From Bacillota bacterium (GTDB lineage Bacteria > Bacillota > UBA4882 > UBA8346), in NCBI GenBank assembly GCA_023426245.1, contig JAFABB010000017.1:145674-209673 (forward strand): a stretch of 64,000 nucleotides of DNA, written 5' to 3'. The position numbers and the translations under genes are program-made. The notes under the pieces were generated by a model that made no database searches, was not told where the DNA came from, and saw only the letters and a program-made list of their open reading frames with translations. How positions within the stretch are numbered: position 1 is the stretch's first letter; every line of letters begins with the position of its first letter. This document shows, piece after piece, positions 43,753 to 52,820 of the stretch.

Positions 43753-44688
43753 TTACTTAATATTTCTTAGCGAATCATACCCAATAAAACCAACACCTAC
43801 AGCATTATCGCTGGATAGTTCGCTTCTGGCAAATAAAAACTCAATTCCTGATTTTAAACCTTCCTCATACAACTGATCCCGGATAATCCGGTTTGAGGCC
43901 ACTCCCCCTACCATTAACACTTGGTAGGTCTTATATTCCTTGACGGCCTCCAACGTTACCTTAAGCAGCGAATGGATAATACAATGAAAGACCATCCTCG
44001 CCAAATCATTGCCGTTGATCCCCGATTGAATTAATCTTTCCGCTGCCGAATCCGGTCCGGAAAAACTGGTGGTTAACCCTTGAGTAACCACAGGCAAACT
44101 TTTATCCGTATCGGATAGCAAAGCCATTTTTTCCAAATTCGGGCCGGCCGGAAAGGGATTTCCTAAAGCAACACCCACCCGATCGACAAATTGTCCGACT
44201 TGAAGGTCACTGGAGCCACCGATTTTTTGAATCCGGTAACCTGCTTCTTTTGCATAAATCAATAACAACTCAGTGGTACCCCCGGAGATGTGCCATGCTA
44301 AAAAGGTTTGGTCAATCTTGGATTGCCCAATCAGACCAGCGCGGATGTGTCCCTCCTGATGGGATGTTTCTAAAAATGGAACGCCGAGGATTTTGGCTAA
44401 AGTCATCCCAAAGGAGGCACCGGCTTTGAAAACAGGCAGATATGCTCCGGGGGCGGGACGGGGTTTGGTTGAAGCAACCACCGCAGTTACTGAAATTCCT
44501 GAAAAACCGCCATCGAATAATTCGGGTAGATTTTGCAGATGTTGAAATACAGCCTCCGATTGCCTTAATCCCCTTTGCCCCAACTTTACTTGAAGCAAAC
44601 GGCGCAAGTCATAAATAATGGCTCCTGAGATGGGATCTATGACGCTTAGAGAAGTTGTGTAACAACTGGTATCGATTCCAACTAACAT
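43753..44688 (-). CDS. TsaD/Kae1-like protein (O-sialoglycoprotein endopeptidase-like)
   Basis: 311 residues, ASKHA fold. MLVGIDTSCYTTSLSVID (phosphate loop), the metal-binding pair ETSHQEGHIRAG (H-x3-H, compare NHLEGH of TsaD), LAWHISGGTTELLLI and LMVGGVASNRIIRDQL match TsaD, but several loops are shorter and the true tsaD is usually elsewhere, so this is probably the shorter paralogue often found beside nusB in Bacillota. A tRNA t6A function is not assumed. It lies between polA and nusB on the same strand, 50 bases from nusB. Confidence 0.75.
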   Translation of the reverse strand: MLVGIDTSCYTTSLSVIDPISGAIIYDLRRLLQVKLGQRGLRQSEAVFQHLQNLPELFDGGFSGISVTAVVASTKPRPAPGAYLPVFKAGASFGMTLAKILGVPFLETSHQEGHIRAGLIGQSKIDQTFLAWHISGGTTELLLIYAKEAGYRIQKIGGSSDLQVGQFVDRVGVALGNPFPAGPNLEKMALLSDTDKSLPVVTQGLTTSFSGPDSAAERLIQSGINGNDLARMVFHCIIHSLLKVTLEAVKEYKTYQVLMVGGVASNRIIRDQLYEEGLKSGIEFLFARSELSSDNAVGVGFIGYDSLRNIK

Positions 44689-44738
44689 AGAGGCTCCGTT
44701 ATCCTGGAATGAAGTATCTTCAACAAAAAAAATAGAGG

Positions 44739-45194
44739 TTAATCCTCCATTGTAGTCACTGGCGCTTGCGCACCCTCACTGGTTTCCTTTTGGGGTCCGA
44801 TATTCCTGACGACATTCCCTAAAATTCCGTTTACAAATTTACCGGATTCGTCATCGCCGTAACGTTTGGCTAATTCTACCGCTTCGTTAACACTAACCCC
44901 CGGCGGAATCTCTTTAAAAAACTTAATTTCGAAAATTGCCATTCGGAGTATGTTCCGATCGGTATTGGCCATCCGATCCAGTTTCCAGTCCTGTGCATAT
45001 TTCATAATTTCTGCATCGATGGACTTTAGTTCCTGAACGGTCCCCTTCACCAATTGTTCGAGGAACGCGCGGGACTTTTCCGGCAGCTCATTTTCTTCAA
45101 GCGTTCGCGACAATACTTCCGGCCACGGATTTCTACCGATATCCGTTTGAAATAAAATTTTAAATGCCAGTTCTCTGGCAATATGACGGCTCAT
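44739..45194 (-). CDS. nusB: Transcription antitermination protein NusB
   Basis: 151 residues, all helical. MSRHIARELAFKILFQTDIG at the start and the conserved RMANTDRNILRMAIFEI-x-EIPPGVSVNEAVELAKRYGDDESGKFVNGILG region in the second half. NusB binds boxA RNA with NusE (S10) for rRNA antitermination. It follows the Asp23-AmaP-DUF2273 group, a common order in Bacillota. The C-terminus (SEGAQAPVTTMED) is a short unconserved tail. Confidence 0.95.
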   Translation of the reverse strand: MSRHIARELAFKILFQTDIGRNPWPEVLSRTLEENELPEKSRAFLEQLVKGTVQELKSIDAEIMKYAQDWKLDRMANTDRNILRMAIFEIKFFKEIPPGVSVNEAVELAKRYGDDESGKFVNGILGNVVRNIGPQKETSEGAQAPVTTMED

Positions 45195-45205
45195 TCAATT
45201 ACCCT

Positions 45206-45433
45206 TCAGTCATTCGGCGGAATAATCCGCTCCAGAATATTTCGAATCGACCCACGCTCATCGATTTTTTTACCTAAAAAGAATCCTAAAATAATGCATA
45301 AAAGAAAAGCGACAGCTCTCCAAAAACCCAGGAAAGCCCATAGCAGACCGGCTATTAATCCGACCAGACTCCCTATAATTCTCCCTTTATAAGTAATCAG
45401 TTTGGGTAAGAAATCTCGTAAAAATTCCTCCAC
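45206..45433 (-). CDS. DUF2273 small membrane protein
   Basis: 75 residues, starting at GTG 45433 with AAAGGAGTACCGGCA before it. Two membrane segments (IIGSLVGLIAGLLWAFLGFW and VAFLLCIILGFFLGKKI) with a Gly between and a polar tail. It belongs to the DUF2273 group that accompanies amaP and asp23 in Gram-positive-type envelope-stress clusters and may help anchor Asp23. On the minus strand a perfect 7-bp hairpin (45453-45471, ACCAATG/CATTGGT) lies just ahead of its ribosome site. The rest of the 130-base gap from amaP shows nothing clear. Confidence 0.85.
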   Translation of the reverse strand: MEEFLRDFLPKLITYKGRIIGSLVGLIAGLLWAFLGFWRAVAFLLCIILGFFLGKKIDERGSIRNILERIIPPND

Positions 45434-45564
45434 TGCCGGTACTCCTTTCTAAACCAATGCTTTACATTGGTGGCTCTAAGGAAACTTGTTCCATCATTCA
45501 TTTTATTGTTTTCTGTTCAATTCATCGAAGAACGTTAGCTTGTCCAAAAAGCGGACAATCAAAA

Positions 45565-46098
45565 TCATTCAACCCGGGTACGGCTTTCGCCGGCAACTTT
45601 TGTAACCAAAACCTTTACCGAATTGACGCGGATTCCCACGGTTTCAAAAATATATTCATCAACCTTAAGTCTAATTTCTTCGGTTGTTTGGGGAATATTC
45701 AAATCAGGATGGACGGCGATTTCAATAAAAATATCGAGCCCCGTGAGGTCGGCACGTACTCCGACATGAGCGTCCTTAACACCTTTAATTTTCTTGGTGG
45801 CTCGTAGCGCTAAACTTTCAACTGCGGATACAGCAATTCGAATTTCCCCAAATTGAGTCTGGTTAATAATGGTTTTTTCTTCTCTTCGCATACGCAAAGC
45901 CATTTTCACGGACAAAAAGGCTAAAGCAAAAGTAATGGCAGCCACAATCAACGCCCAAAGCTGTTCCTTCATAGTCAGATTACTTACATGTTCGAGAATC
46001 AGCGAAGCTTGTCTAATGGCCAGTAAAAAAAAGATAATACCGACGATGGCCAAAATAATTCCTGCTAATAAACTTACGAGTCGTTCCCAGACTTTCAT
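45565..46098 (-). CDS. amaP: Alkaline shock response membrane anchor protein AmaP
   Basis: About 177 residues from ATG 46098; AAAGGGG upstream fits it better than the ATG seven codons earlier. Two membrane segments (LVSLLAGIILAIVGIIFFLLA and LWALIVAAITFALAFLSV) followed by a soluble Asp23-like domain with EIRIAVSAVESLALRATKKIKGVKDAHVGV. AmaP recruits Asp23 to the membrane in Staphylococcus. Part of asp23-amaP-DUF2273-nusB order. An Asp23-like C-terminus fused to the membrane part is typical of this protein. Confidence 0.88.
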   Translation of the reverse strand: MKVWERLVSLLAGIILAIVGIIFFLLAIRQASLILEHVSNLTMKEQLWALIVAAITFALAFLSVKMALRMRREEKTIINQTQFGEIRIAVSAVESLALRATKKIKGVKDAHVGVRADLTGLDIFIEIAVHPDLNIPQTTEEIRLKVDEYIFETVGIRVNSVKVLVTKVAGESRTRVE

Positions 46099-46168
46099 CG
46101 ATAACTGGACCCCTTTCATTCAATGCTAGTATAGCACTTCGTTCTTTACACCACGATAAAGTACAATA

Positions 46169-46549
46169 CTAAAGGACTTTCACCTCATATGAATCGTCCT
46201 GCCTAAATTCAACTCCTTGGATGTGCACATTGACTTCAATAACTTCCAAACCGGTCATGCTTTCGATAGCCCGCTTTACATTTTCTTGTATCATATATGC
46301 AATATCGGGAATCTTCGATCCATATTCAATAATTACAAACAGATCGACCGCGGCTTGTTTTTCTCCAACTTCTACTTTTACTCCCTTGGCAAGGTTCTTC
46401 TTTTTAACGAGCTCGGCGAAACCATCGACGACTCCGCCGCTCATCCCAACGACTCCTTTTACTTCGGAAGCTGCAAGTCCGGCAATAATCCGGACAACTT
46501 CATTAGCAATCCGGATACTGCCCGTTTCATATTTTTCGATGCTTTCCAA
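46169..46549 (-). CDS. Asp23/Gls24-family envelope stress protein
   Basis: 126 residues, starting with TTG 46549 preceded by AAAGGGGGTG. Asp23 motif pattern: GSIRIANEVVRIIAGLAASEVKGVVGMSG and VFVIIEYG-type (DLFVIIEYGSKIPDIAYMIQENVKRAIESMTGLEV). These proteins form a cytoplasmic layer at the membrane with AmaP. Found here after accB/accC, a common neighbour in Clostridia. Function beyond envelope stress is unclear. Confidence 0.93.
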   Translation of the reverse strand: MESIEKYETGSIRIANEVVRIIAGLAASEVKGVVGMSGGVVDGFAELVKKKNLAKGVKVEVGEKQAAVDLFVIIEYGSKIPDIAYMIQENVKRAIESMTGLEVIEVNVHIQGVEFRQDDSYEVKVL

Positions 46550-46593
46550 ACTAAGAACACCCCCTTTTGCGCTCTCGCGACTTCTCTATCATT

Positions 46594-47967
46594 TTAATCG
46601 GAGTGGTCATTAGATATGTCAGAATGGTTAAATATTCTGGTTTGAATAAAATTGGTATAGACTTCGCCTTTTTGGAAGTATTCATTTTTAAGTACTTCGA
46701 GCTGAAAAGGAATCGTTGTCTTTACACCTTGGATTTCAAATTCTTCTAATGCCCGAATCATTCTGGCGATCGCTTTTTCACGGGTATCATCCCAGGCAAT
46801 CAATTTAGCGATCATCGAATCATAATAGGGCGGAATTACAAAACCTTCATAGGCGCAACTATCAACCCGGATTCCCGGTCCGCCGGGCGCGCGGTATACA
46901 GTGATTCGGCCCGGCGAAGGCATGAAATTCTTGCTGGGATCTTCCGCGTTAACCCGGCACTCAATAGCATGTCCCTTAATTCCAATATTCGCTTGGGTAA
47001 AAGAGAGCTTTTCTCCGGCGGCAATTTTTATTTGTTCACGAATCAAATCGACTCCGGTAATTAGTTCCGTTACGGGATGCTCCACCTGAATCCGGGTATT
47101 CATTTCCATAAAATAAAACTTATTATTTTTGTCCAGTAAAAACTCCACAGTCCCGGCATTGGTATATCCCACTGATTTAGCCCCTTGTAAAGCAGCTTCG
47201 CCGATTCTACGGCGTATTTCAGGGGTTACTACCGGTGAAGGAGCTTCTTCAACCACTTTCTGATGGCGGCGTTGCACCGAGCAATCCCGTTCTCCCAAGT
47301 AAACGCCGTTACCATGTTCATCAAGAAGCAGTTGAATCTCAATATGCTTCGGTTCCTCGATGTATTTTTCCATGTATACTTCAGGATTGCCGAAACAAGC
47401 ATCAGCTTCGCTCTGTGCGGTATGATAAGCATTCACTAATTCATCAAAACTGTTGACAACACGCATACCTCGGCCACCGCCCCCGGCGGAAGCTTTAATA
47501 ATGACCGGGAAGCCTATTTCCTCGGCTTTTTCCATGAGTTCTTGGTCATCCTTAATAATACCCTGCGAGCCGGGAACCACCGGAACTCCCGAATCCCGCA
47601 TGGTTTCTTTGGCGATAGCTTTATCTCCCATTTTTTCAATGGCAGCAGCAGGAGGACCAATAAATTTGATATGATGGGTCTCACATATTTCGGCAAAGCG
47701 GGCATTTTCAGCCAAGAACCCATATCCTGGGTGAATTGCATCGACTTCGGCAATTGTAGCCGTGCTGATAATATTGGGAATATTTAAATAACTACGATTT
47801 CCGGGAGCCGGACCTACACAAAAAGCCTCATCGGCATAATGAACATGCAAAGAATCCCGATCTGCCTCGGAATAAATAGCGACCGTGCCAATTCCCATCT
47901 CTTTACAAGCACGAATAATACGCAGTGCAATTTCGCCACGATTGGCGATTAAAATTTTCTTGAACAT
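46594..47967 (-). CDS. accC: Acetyl-CoA carboxylase, biotin carboxylase subunit
   Basis: 457 residues. ATP-grasp enzyme: starts MFKKILIANRGEIALRIIRAC, biotin-carboxylase Gly-rich loop KASAGGGGRGMRVV, MEKYIEEPKHIEIQ, and the catalytic FMEMNTRIQVEHPVTE. It carboxylates biotin on AccB with bicarbonate and ATP, feeding malonyl-CoA synthesis. It follows accB with a 90-base gap; the carboxyltransferase subunits are not in this window. Confidence 0.97.
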   Translation of the reverse strand: MFKKILIANRGEIALRIIRACKEMGIGTVAIYSEADRDSLHVHYADEAFCVGPAPGNRSYLNIPNIISTATIAEVDAIHPGYGFLAENARFAEICETHHIKFIGPPAAAIEKMGDKAIAKETMRDSGVPVVPGSQGIIKDDQELMEKAEEIGFPVIIKASAGGGGRGMRVVNSFDELVNAYHTAQSEADACFGNPEVYMEKYIEEPKHIEIQLLLDEHGNGVYLGERDCSVQRRHQKVVEEAPSPVVTPEIRRRIGEAALQGAKSVGYTNAGTVEFLLDKNNKFYFMEMNTRIQVEHPVTELITGVDLIREQIKIAAGEKLSFTQANIGIKGHAIECRVNAEDPSKNFMPSPGRITVYRAPGGPGIRVDSCAYEGFVIPPYYDSMIAKLIAWDDTREKAIARMIRALEEFEIQGVKTTIPFQLEVLKNEYFQKGEVYTNFIQTRIFNHSDISNDHSD

Positions 47968-48057
47968 ATTTTATCCTCCGGTTGTGGGGCAAAGTTACGA
48001 ACTCGTCAGCTGCTTATTCATTTCCTCTGCTGGTTTACATCTTTTGGATTTCTAGAG

Positions 48058-48543
48058 TTATAATTTTTCCAAGACCATTAATGGCTGGCCATATTCAACC
48101 GGATGAGCGTTCTCAACCAAAATCTCGACAATTTTTCCTTTCCATTCGCTCTCGATTTCATTCATTAATTTCATGGCTTCAATAATACATACGACTTGTC
48201 CGGCTTCTACAACCTGATCGAGTTGTACATAGGATTCCGCATCTGGACTCGGTGAACGGTAAAAAGTTCCAACCATCGGAGCAACAATTAAGACTTGGTT
48301 TGGCCCAAGTCCTTCATTTTTATCTTCAACTGATGAAGTCGCTTGCGGGTTTACCGGATTCGCTATCGGGACTTGATTGGGCGCTGGATATTGGAACGCC
48401 TGAGCTACTTGGGGAATCATCGACACTTGCCCGCTCATTCCTTTTTTGATAACCACCTTGCTTCCTTCATTTTCCATGGAAAATTCGGTGATATCCGTCC
48501 CATCCAACATCTTTACAAGTTCCTTAATTTCCTTAATGTTCAT
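48058..48543 (-). CDS. accB: Biotin carboxyl carrier protein of acetyl-CoA carboxylase
   Basis: 161 residues from ATG 48543 (a TTG directly before it is less likely; AAAGGAGG precedes both). N-terminal helix MNIKEIKELVKMLDGTDITEF, a Pro/Ala/Gln-rich linker, and a biotinyl domain with APMVGTFYRSPSPDA and the biotin lysine in EAMKLMNEI (Lys125). It carries the carboxylated biotin between AccC and the carboxyltransferase. The 250 bases after it, up to spoIIIAH, hold only A+T-rich sequence with no promoter I can defend. Confidence 0.97.
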   Translation of the reverse strand: MNIKEIKELVKMLDGTDITEFSMENEGSKVVIKKGMSGQVSMIPQVAQAFQYPAPNQVPIANPVNPQATSSVEDKNEGLGPNQVLIVAPMVGTFYRSPSPDAESYVQLDQVVEAGQVVCIIEAMKLMNEIESEWKGKIVEILVENAHPVEYGQPLMVLEKL

Positions 48544-48795
48544 CAAATGTCCTCCTTTGAGGGATTAGGGAAAAATATTCAAAAATACTAATTCACCAAC
48601 AAGGTAATTATTCCTTCTTTTAATTAATTTAATCTTTAAAGTAGGCAAATATACTTTGGTCACCCAGATAATACAAAACAACGGCCCATCGGATACCGGA
48701 TCCGTAAAAATTAAAATTTTATTTCATCAAATTGCGACTTTTTTTCATTCAAGTTTTACTGTGTTAGATAGAACCAGGTAATTATAACACTATGT

Positions 48796-49311
48796 TCATT
48801 TTTCTACAATTTGGATTTGTTCCAGGTTAAATGCGGTCACTACCGCCGCAAGTTGCCCAATATCTCTGACATCGTCAACATCAAGTTTTTTGTCGATAAT
48901 GACGGATACCAATTTCTGACTGATGGAAACCAAAGCATTACTAAAGCCTCTGGCCTTCAATAAATTTTCGAGCTCATGTTCCTTGGCGGTTGCCTGAGTC
49001 AACCGCCATAGTTCCTGTTCGGCCTGTTTCCTGACTTCATCCGAAAGGCCGACTTTATCTAAGAGGTCTTGAACTTTTTCAACCTCCTGGCTTCTTTCGC
49101 GATCCCGTTCGATCTTTAAATCCAATAAACTATCGCTGGGACTATATTCTCTGGGTATATTTAAAGGCGACGGCTCTTTTACCGGCGGCAGTTTAGGTGT
49201 CTGGACCGGTATAACCCGGTAATATCCATATGCAAAAAGCCCCAGCATAAAAAGTGCCGTTAAAACAATTCCTAATTTATTCCTGGAAACGATGTCTAAA
49301 TATCTTTTCAC
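48796..49311 (-). CDS. spoIIIAH: Stage III sporulation protein AH
   Basis: 171 residues. N-terminal membrane anchor (KLGIVLTALFMLGLFAYGYY) and a C-terminal YscJ/FliF-like domain of the ring-building motif type (LSDEVRKQAEQELWRLTQATAKEHELENLLKARGFSNALVSI). AH binds forespore SpoIIQ across the intermembrane space to form the feeding-tube channel. Its start overlaps the spoIIIAG stop by 4 bases. The eighth and last spoIIIA gene here. Confidence 0.92.
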   Translation of the reverse strand: MKRYLDIVSRNKLGIVLTALFMLGLFAYGYYRVIPVQTPKLPPVKEPSPLNIPREYSPSDSLLDLKIERDRERSQEVEKVQDLLDKVGLSDEVRKQAEQELWRLTQATAKEHELENLLKARGFSNALVSISQKLVSVIIDKKLDVDDVRDIGQLAAVVTAFNLEQIQIVEK

Positions 49312-49919
49312 TGATTTTGCTCCCCCTCATTCTTACCTGCGATCACCATCACGCGGTGGGCCGGTAAATTTAGAATCGTCATCACCGTACTCATTAACAT
49401 TTCCCTAATCCGTGCATCTCTGGCGCCTGTTGCTACAACGATGACCCCTTGAATTTCCGGAGCTAGCTCCTCTTTTAATATAGGATTGTCCCGGCCGTCC
49501 AATCCCTTGGCTATTACGATTTGATCGTTATTTGTTTCCTCGGTATTCATTACACCCTGCTCCTGGGTTACTCTTTTACTGGCGCTTTGTTGCCGCTCCC
49601 ATACTTTGCGATTACTGGATTTCAGATTCAATTCGACTTTCACTTGCCCGACTCCGGCGATCAAGCTTAAAGTTTGCGCCAGTTCCGTTTCCATTTGCCT
49701 CCTCGTGGAGCCCGCCGAGCTTTCCATGGCCTCCTGGTTTTGCCCATTACTGGCTTTGATATTTTGAATATTGGAATTTCCCTTATCGGGGCTGCTTAAT
49801 AATAAAACAAAACCAAGTCCGGCAAAGCCAATGACAGTCCATAAAAACACCGGTTTGCTTTGAAATTTTTTAAATATTTCCTGATAGGTAAAGGAAAAAC
49901 TTTTCGGATCATCGCCCAT
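49308..49919 (-). CDS. spoIIIAG: Stage III sporulation protein AG
   Basis: 203 residues. Membrane segment FLWTVIGFAGLGFVLLLSS, then a ring-building domain with GVGQVKVELNLKSSNRKVWE and the conserved EIQGVIVVATGARDARIREML. AG forms a large ring in the mother-cell membrane, part of the channel. 11-base overlap with AF upstream, 4-base overlap with AH. Confidence 0.93.
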   Translation of the reverse strand: MGDDPKSFSFTYQEIFKKFQSKPVFLWTVIGFAGLGFVLLLSSPDKGNSNIQNIKASNGQNQEAMESSAGSTRRQMETELAQTLSLIAGVGQVKVELNLKSSNRKVWERQQSASKRVTQEQGVMNTEETNNDQIVIAKGLDGRDNPILKEELAPEIQGVIVVATGARDARIREMLMSTVMTILNLPAHRVMVIAGKNEGEQNQ

Positions 49920-50442
49920 CTAAGTTCACCTCGATCTGATCTTCTCGCAAATCCGTCAAGAACCGGACTGAATCAATGACTTTTCGTTTCATGTCGCTGA
50001 TTTGGCTTACACTCGCTCCGGGTCTGGCAAGCTTTATCTTTACAAAAGCTCTTTCCAGCTGTTCCCCTCGATATTGTAAATACAGGTTATCCAATTGAAT
50101 TTCATCAATCAAACCGAGGATATTTCTTAATTTCGACTCCAGTTTTTCCTTATATTGTTCTTTTAACTGATGGGTCCACTCATCCCGCATTTTCAGCCCC
50201 TTCACAATGAGCTGTTGCGTTTTTGAAGAATCCGGGCTTGAAATCGACGGTAATGACACACTGATTTGACCGGGTAAATCAAAAAATCGAATCAAAGGGT
50301 GAAGCAAGATGCTCAAAATCACCAGACCCATCATCATTCTGGTAACATTCTTGAGATCGTTATTGGGAAGCAACATCTCTAAAAAACCGGCCAATATAAT
50401 CGCAACCACAATGTTCCTCAACCATTCTGCAATCTGCGGCAT
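49909..50442 (-). CDS. spoIIIAF: Stage III sporulation protein AF
   Basis: 177 residues. Two membrane segments (IVVAIILAGFLEMLLP and MMMGLVILSILLHPLIRFF) then a soluble ring-building-like domain (EDQIEVNLD ending). Known to be required for engulfment-stage gene expression. The weakest by motif of the set, but operon position between AE and AG and the NDLKNVTRMMMGLVILSILL block fit. Confidence 0.85.
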   Translation of the reverse strand: MPQIAEWLRNIVVAIILAGFLEMLLPNNDLKNVTRMMMGLVILSILLHPLIRFFDLPGQISVSLPSISSPDSSKTQQLIVKGLKMRDEWTHQLKEQYKEKLESKLRNILGLIDEIQLDNLYLQYRGEQLERAFVKIKLARPGASVSQISDMKRKVIDSVRFLTDLREDQIEVNLDGR

Positions 50443-50467
50443 CCCTTCACTTCGCTTTCAATTGGTT

Positions 50468-51640
50468 TCAGCCAATACTGATTCCCGTTCCGGCAATCCC
50501 GACTAAAATTGCTAATGCAATAAAAAACATCAAGGCCACAATGACAACCGCTGCAAAAAGGTTTAAAAAAGTGCCGCCAACCGTTTGAAGAGCGTCGGCC
50601 AGCCTGTTATTCCCTCCAAGGGGTTGAATCACCGCGCCGGTTAATTGATAAATTACAGCCACCGCCAAAATTTTCATTAACGGAAATATGATAATGAGAA
50701 TAATTAAACCCAGGCCAAAAATTCCGAGTCCGCCTTTAAGAACCATTGAACAACCGACAGCCATTTCCATGGTATCGGACAGCGAACCGCCTACTACCGG
50801 CAAAAACGTGTTGGTCAGGTATTTGGCGGTTCGGAGAGCCGTACTATCGGCTATCGAACCGGCAAAGCCCCGTATCGTGATGATACCAATAAAGACCGCC
50901 ATGGCAAGCCCCATCAATCCTAATGCTGTCGATTTTAAAAAATTTGCCAGCTTATCAACGGGAAAACCTTCCACTAGAAAGTGAACCGTACCCAAAACCC
51001 CGGCAAAGAGTATCAGAGGAAAAATCAAATCACTCATCAATCCCCCCATTAAACCGATACTGGATATAAGAATCGGGTGAACAATCGCAGTGGTGGTAAC
51101 TCCCCCGCCTGCGGCAATCAGTGAAAATAATAATGGAATAATGGCGTACATGAAATTACTCATCTGCTTAATAGCTTCCCGGGCGATTTGAAAAGTTATT
51201 GTAAAACTATGAATTACCAGGCCCATCACCACAAGAAAGCAAATACTAAAAGCTATCTTGTTGACATTTTCGCTTTCAAAAGCATGCTGCATATTTTGCA
51301 GCAATGCCAAAGCCATGGCCAGCAGTACCAATTCTCCCAATAACCGAAAGTTGAAAACAACTTCCCGGAGAAAATAGCGAAGGACTTGTTTCCCAATCCT
51401 TGCAAAATTCCAATCGGGTCCGGTTACTCCCCAGGATTTTAAATCCAGCCTTGGTAACAAATCTTGTGTTTCCCGATCCAGTGAGGCAATGAAACTATTC
51501 AATTCATTCAAATCAACAGCGTTAGCGGCCGCACTCACGGCTGTTTCTGTGGTATTCAATCGGATATCTTCCGCAAAAGCCGGACAAATTAGTCGTAAGA
51601 CTAGAATAAAGGTGATGATCAAAATCCCGAGGAATTTCAT
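50468..51640 (-). CDS. spoIIIAE: Stage III sporulation protein AE
   Basis: About 390 residues from ATG 51640 (GAGAGG upstream; GTG six codons earlier is possible). Signal peptide (LGILIITFILVLRLICPAFA) then many membrane segments with the AE core GLMSDLIFPLILFAGVLGTVHFLVEGFPVDKL and FLPVVGGSLSDTMEMAVGCSMVLKG. It is the polytopic membrane component of the SpoIIIA complex. Length and family resemblance are good. Confidence 0.93.
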   Translation of the reverse strand: MKFLGILIITFILVLRLICPAFAEDIRLNTTETAVSAAANAVDLNELNSFIASLDRETQDLLPRLDLKSWGVTGPDWNFARIGKQVLRYFLREVVFNFRLLGELVLLAMALALLQNMQHAFESENVNKIAFSICFLVVMGLVIHSFTITFQIAREAIKQMSNFMYAIIPLLFSLIAAGGGVTTTAIVHPILISSIGLMGGLMSDLIFPLILFAGVLGTVHFLVEGFPVDKLANFLKSTALGLMGLAMAVFIGIITIRGFAGSIADSTALRTAKYLTNTFLPVVGGSLSDTMEMAVGCSMVLKGGLGIFGLGLIILIIIFPLMKILAVAVIYQLTGAVIQPLGGNNRLADALQTVGGTFLNLFAAVVIVALMFFIALAILVGIAGTGISIG

Positions 51641-51662
51641 CTGAGCCCAACCTCTCACTTGG

Positions 51663-52046
51663 TTATAAAATTCTGAGAATCGTATTCAATAACCCAACCA
51701 TGACTGGAATTCCCAAGGATAAAATAACGATTTTACCGGCAAGTTCGATTTTAGCTGCCATACTGCCTTCCCCGGCATCTTTACATATTTGAGCCCCAAA
51801 ACCGGCTAAATAAGCCAGTCCGAGAATTTTAATCATCAGTTTCAAGTAATCCAAATTAAATTGTGATTTTAAAGCCAACGATTCAAAAACGGTAATAATC
51901 TGAAAAATATTTTTCAATAATACCGAGAAAACTACGGCTCCAGCGCCAACAGCAAGAATAACAGCAATTTCCGGTTTCTCTTTCCGGATAACGATAAGCA
52001 ACACTGTAACGATCAGTGCAAAACCTAATATCGCAAAAAAGTTCAT
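51663..52046 (-). CDS. spoIIIAD: Stage III sporulation protein AD
   Basis: About 127 residues from ATG 52046, with AAGGGGGCGGCG before it. Four membrane segments, AD/AC-type motifs: PEIAVILAVGAGAVVF and LDYLKLMIKILGLAYLAGFGAQICKDAGEGSMAAKIELAGK. Small membrane part of the SpoIIIA channel; overlaps nothing but sits 22 bases before AE. Its ATG lies just inside the 3' end region after AC. Confidence 0.92.
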   Translation of the reverse strand: MNFFAILGFALIVTVLLIVIRKEKPEIAVILAVGAGAVVFSVLLKNIFQIITVFESLALKSQFNLDYLKLMIKILGLAYLAGFGAQICKDAGEGSMAAKIELAGKIVILSLGIPVMVGLLNTILRIL

Positions 52047-52056
52047 CGCCGCCCCC

Positions 52057-52251
52057 TTACAATCCGAAAACCGCGCGGACATCGCTAAAGAGACGCTGAA
52101 TCAATTGAATTACCATAAATAAAACAATAACCAAACCCGCCAAAGTTAACATATGAGCTTGTTCTTCTTTGCCCGCCTCTTTTAAAACCATGCTCAACAC
52201 GGATATTAATATACCAATTCCGGCGATACGAAAAATGAGATTGATGTCCAT
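52057..52251 (-). CDS. spoIIIAC: Stage III sporulation protein AC
   Basis: About 64 residues from ATG 52251, preceded by GGGAGGAATCCTGAA. Two membrane segments: INLIFRIAGIGILISVLSMVL-KEAGKEEQAHMLTLAGLVIVLFMVI with the conserved KEAGKEE between them, typical of AC and AD. AC pairs with AD in the mother-cell membrane. The frame reads 8 codons further upstream without a ribosome site. Confidence 0.93.
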   Translation of the reverse strand: MDINLIFRIAGIGILISVLSMVLKEAGKEEQAHMLTLAGLVIVLFMVIQLIQRLFSDVRAVFGL

Positions 52252-52301
52252 TTCAGGATTCCTCCCAAAAAGCATTCCGTTACGGTTCTATCCTCGCTAA
52301 C

Positions 52302-52820
52302 CTATATCAGCCAAAGTACCACGATGGCCCCTATTGCAAAACCCAAATAGCGATACAAACGGGTCCGTTTTCTTTGTTCGCACTCCGCAGATTGTAAGTT
52401 CACCATCAAACTGGCCTGACAGGTTTTTAATTTTGCCAGCTGGTCCTCTCGGTTGGTGCTCCCCAAATAGTTGCCAAGTTCAGTTAGGACCAGATAATCC
52501 TCTTTCGCGAAAACCCCCTCGCCCGTTTCTCTCAAAAAAAGATGCCAGTTTGTCTGAAAATCTTCACTGGTCCCAAATTGTAATGATTCAGCAAGTTTGG
52601 AAAAGGCCTTCTCAAAACACCGGTCTTTAATTAGGAAACCCGCCCGTTGAAATACATCAGGCAATCTGCGGGCTTCATAATAAATTTCGGTTTGAAAGAT
52701 ATCGATAATGCGTAACCATAGTTTAAGGATATAACAACGGGTGATGAATTTCTGACCATAAACGAATCCTGCCGCGGTACTAATGCCAATAATCAAAAAA
52801 GCTCCAATCATTTTACCCAT
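52302..52820 (-). CDS. spoIIIAB: Stage III sporulation protein AB
   Basis: About 172 residues from ATG 52820, with AGGAGAAGCC before it. One N-terminal helix (MIGAFLIIGISTAAGFVYGQ), a GspF-like soluble part (LRIIDIFQTEIYYEARRLPDVFQRAG), and a C-terminal helix (LGFAIGAIVVLWLI). Resembles PilC/GspF platform proteins in shape. Its start overlaps the spoIIIAA stop by 8 bases, so translation is coupled. Confidence 0.92.
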   Translation of the reverse strand: MGKMIGAFLIIGISTAAGFVYGQKFITRCYILKLWLRIIDIFQTEIYYEARRLPDVFQRAGFLIKDRCFEKAFSKLAESLQFGTSEDFQTNWHLFLRETGEGVFAKEDYLVLTELGNYLGSTNREDQLAKLKTCQASLMVNLQSAECEQRKRTRLYRYLGFAIGAIVVLWLI

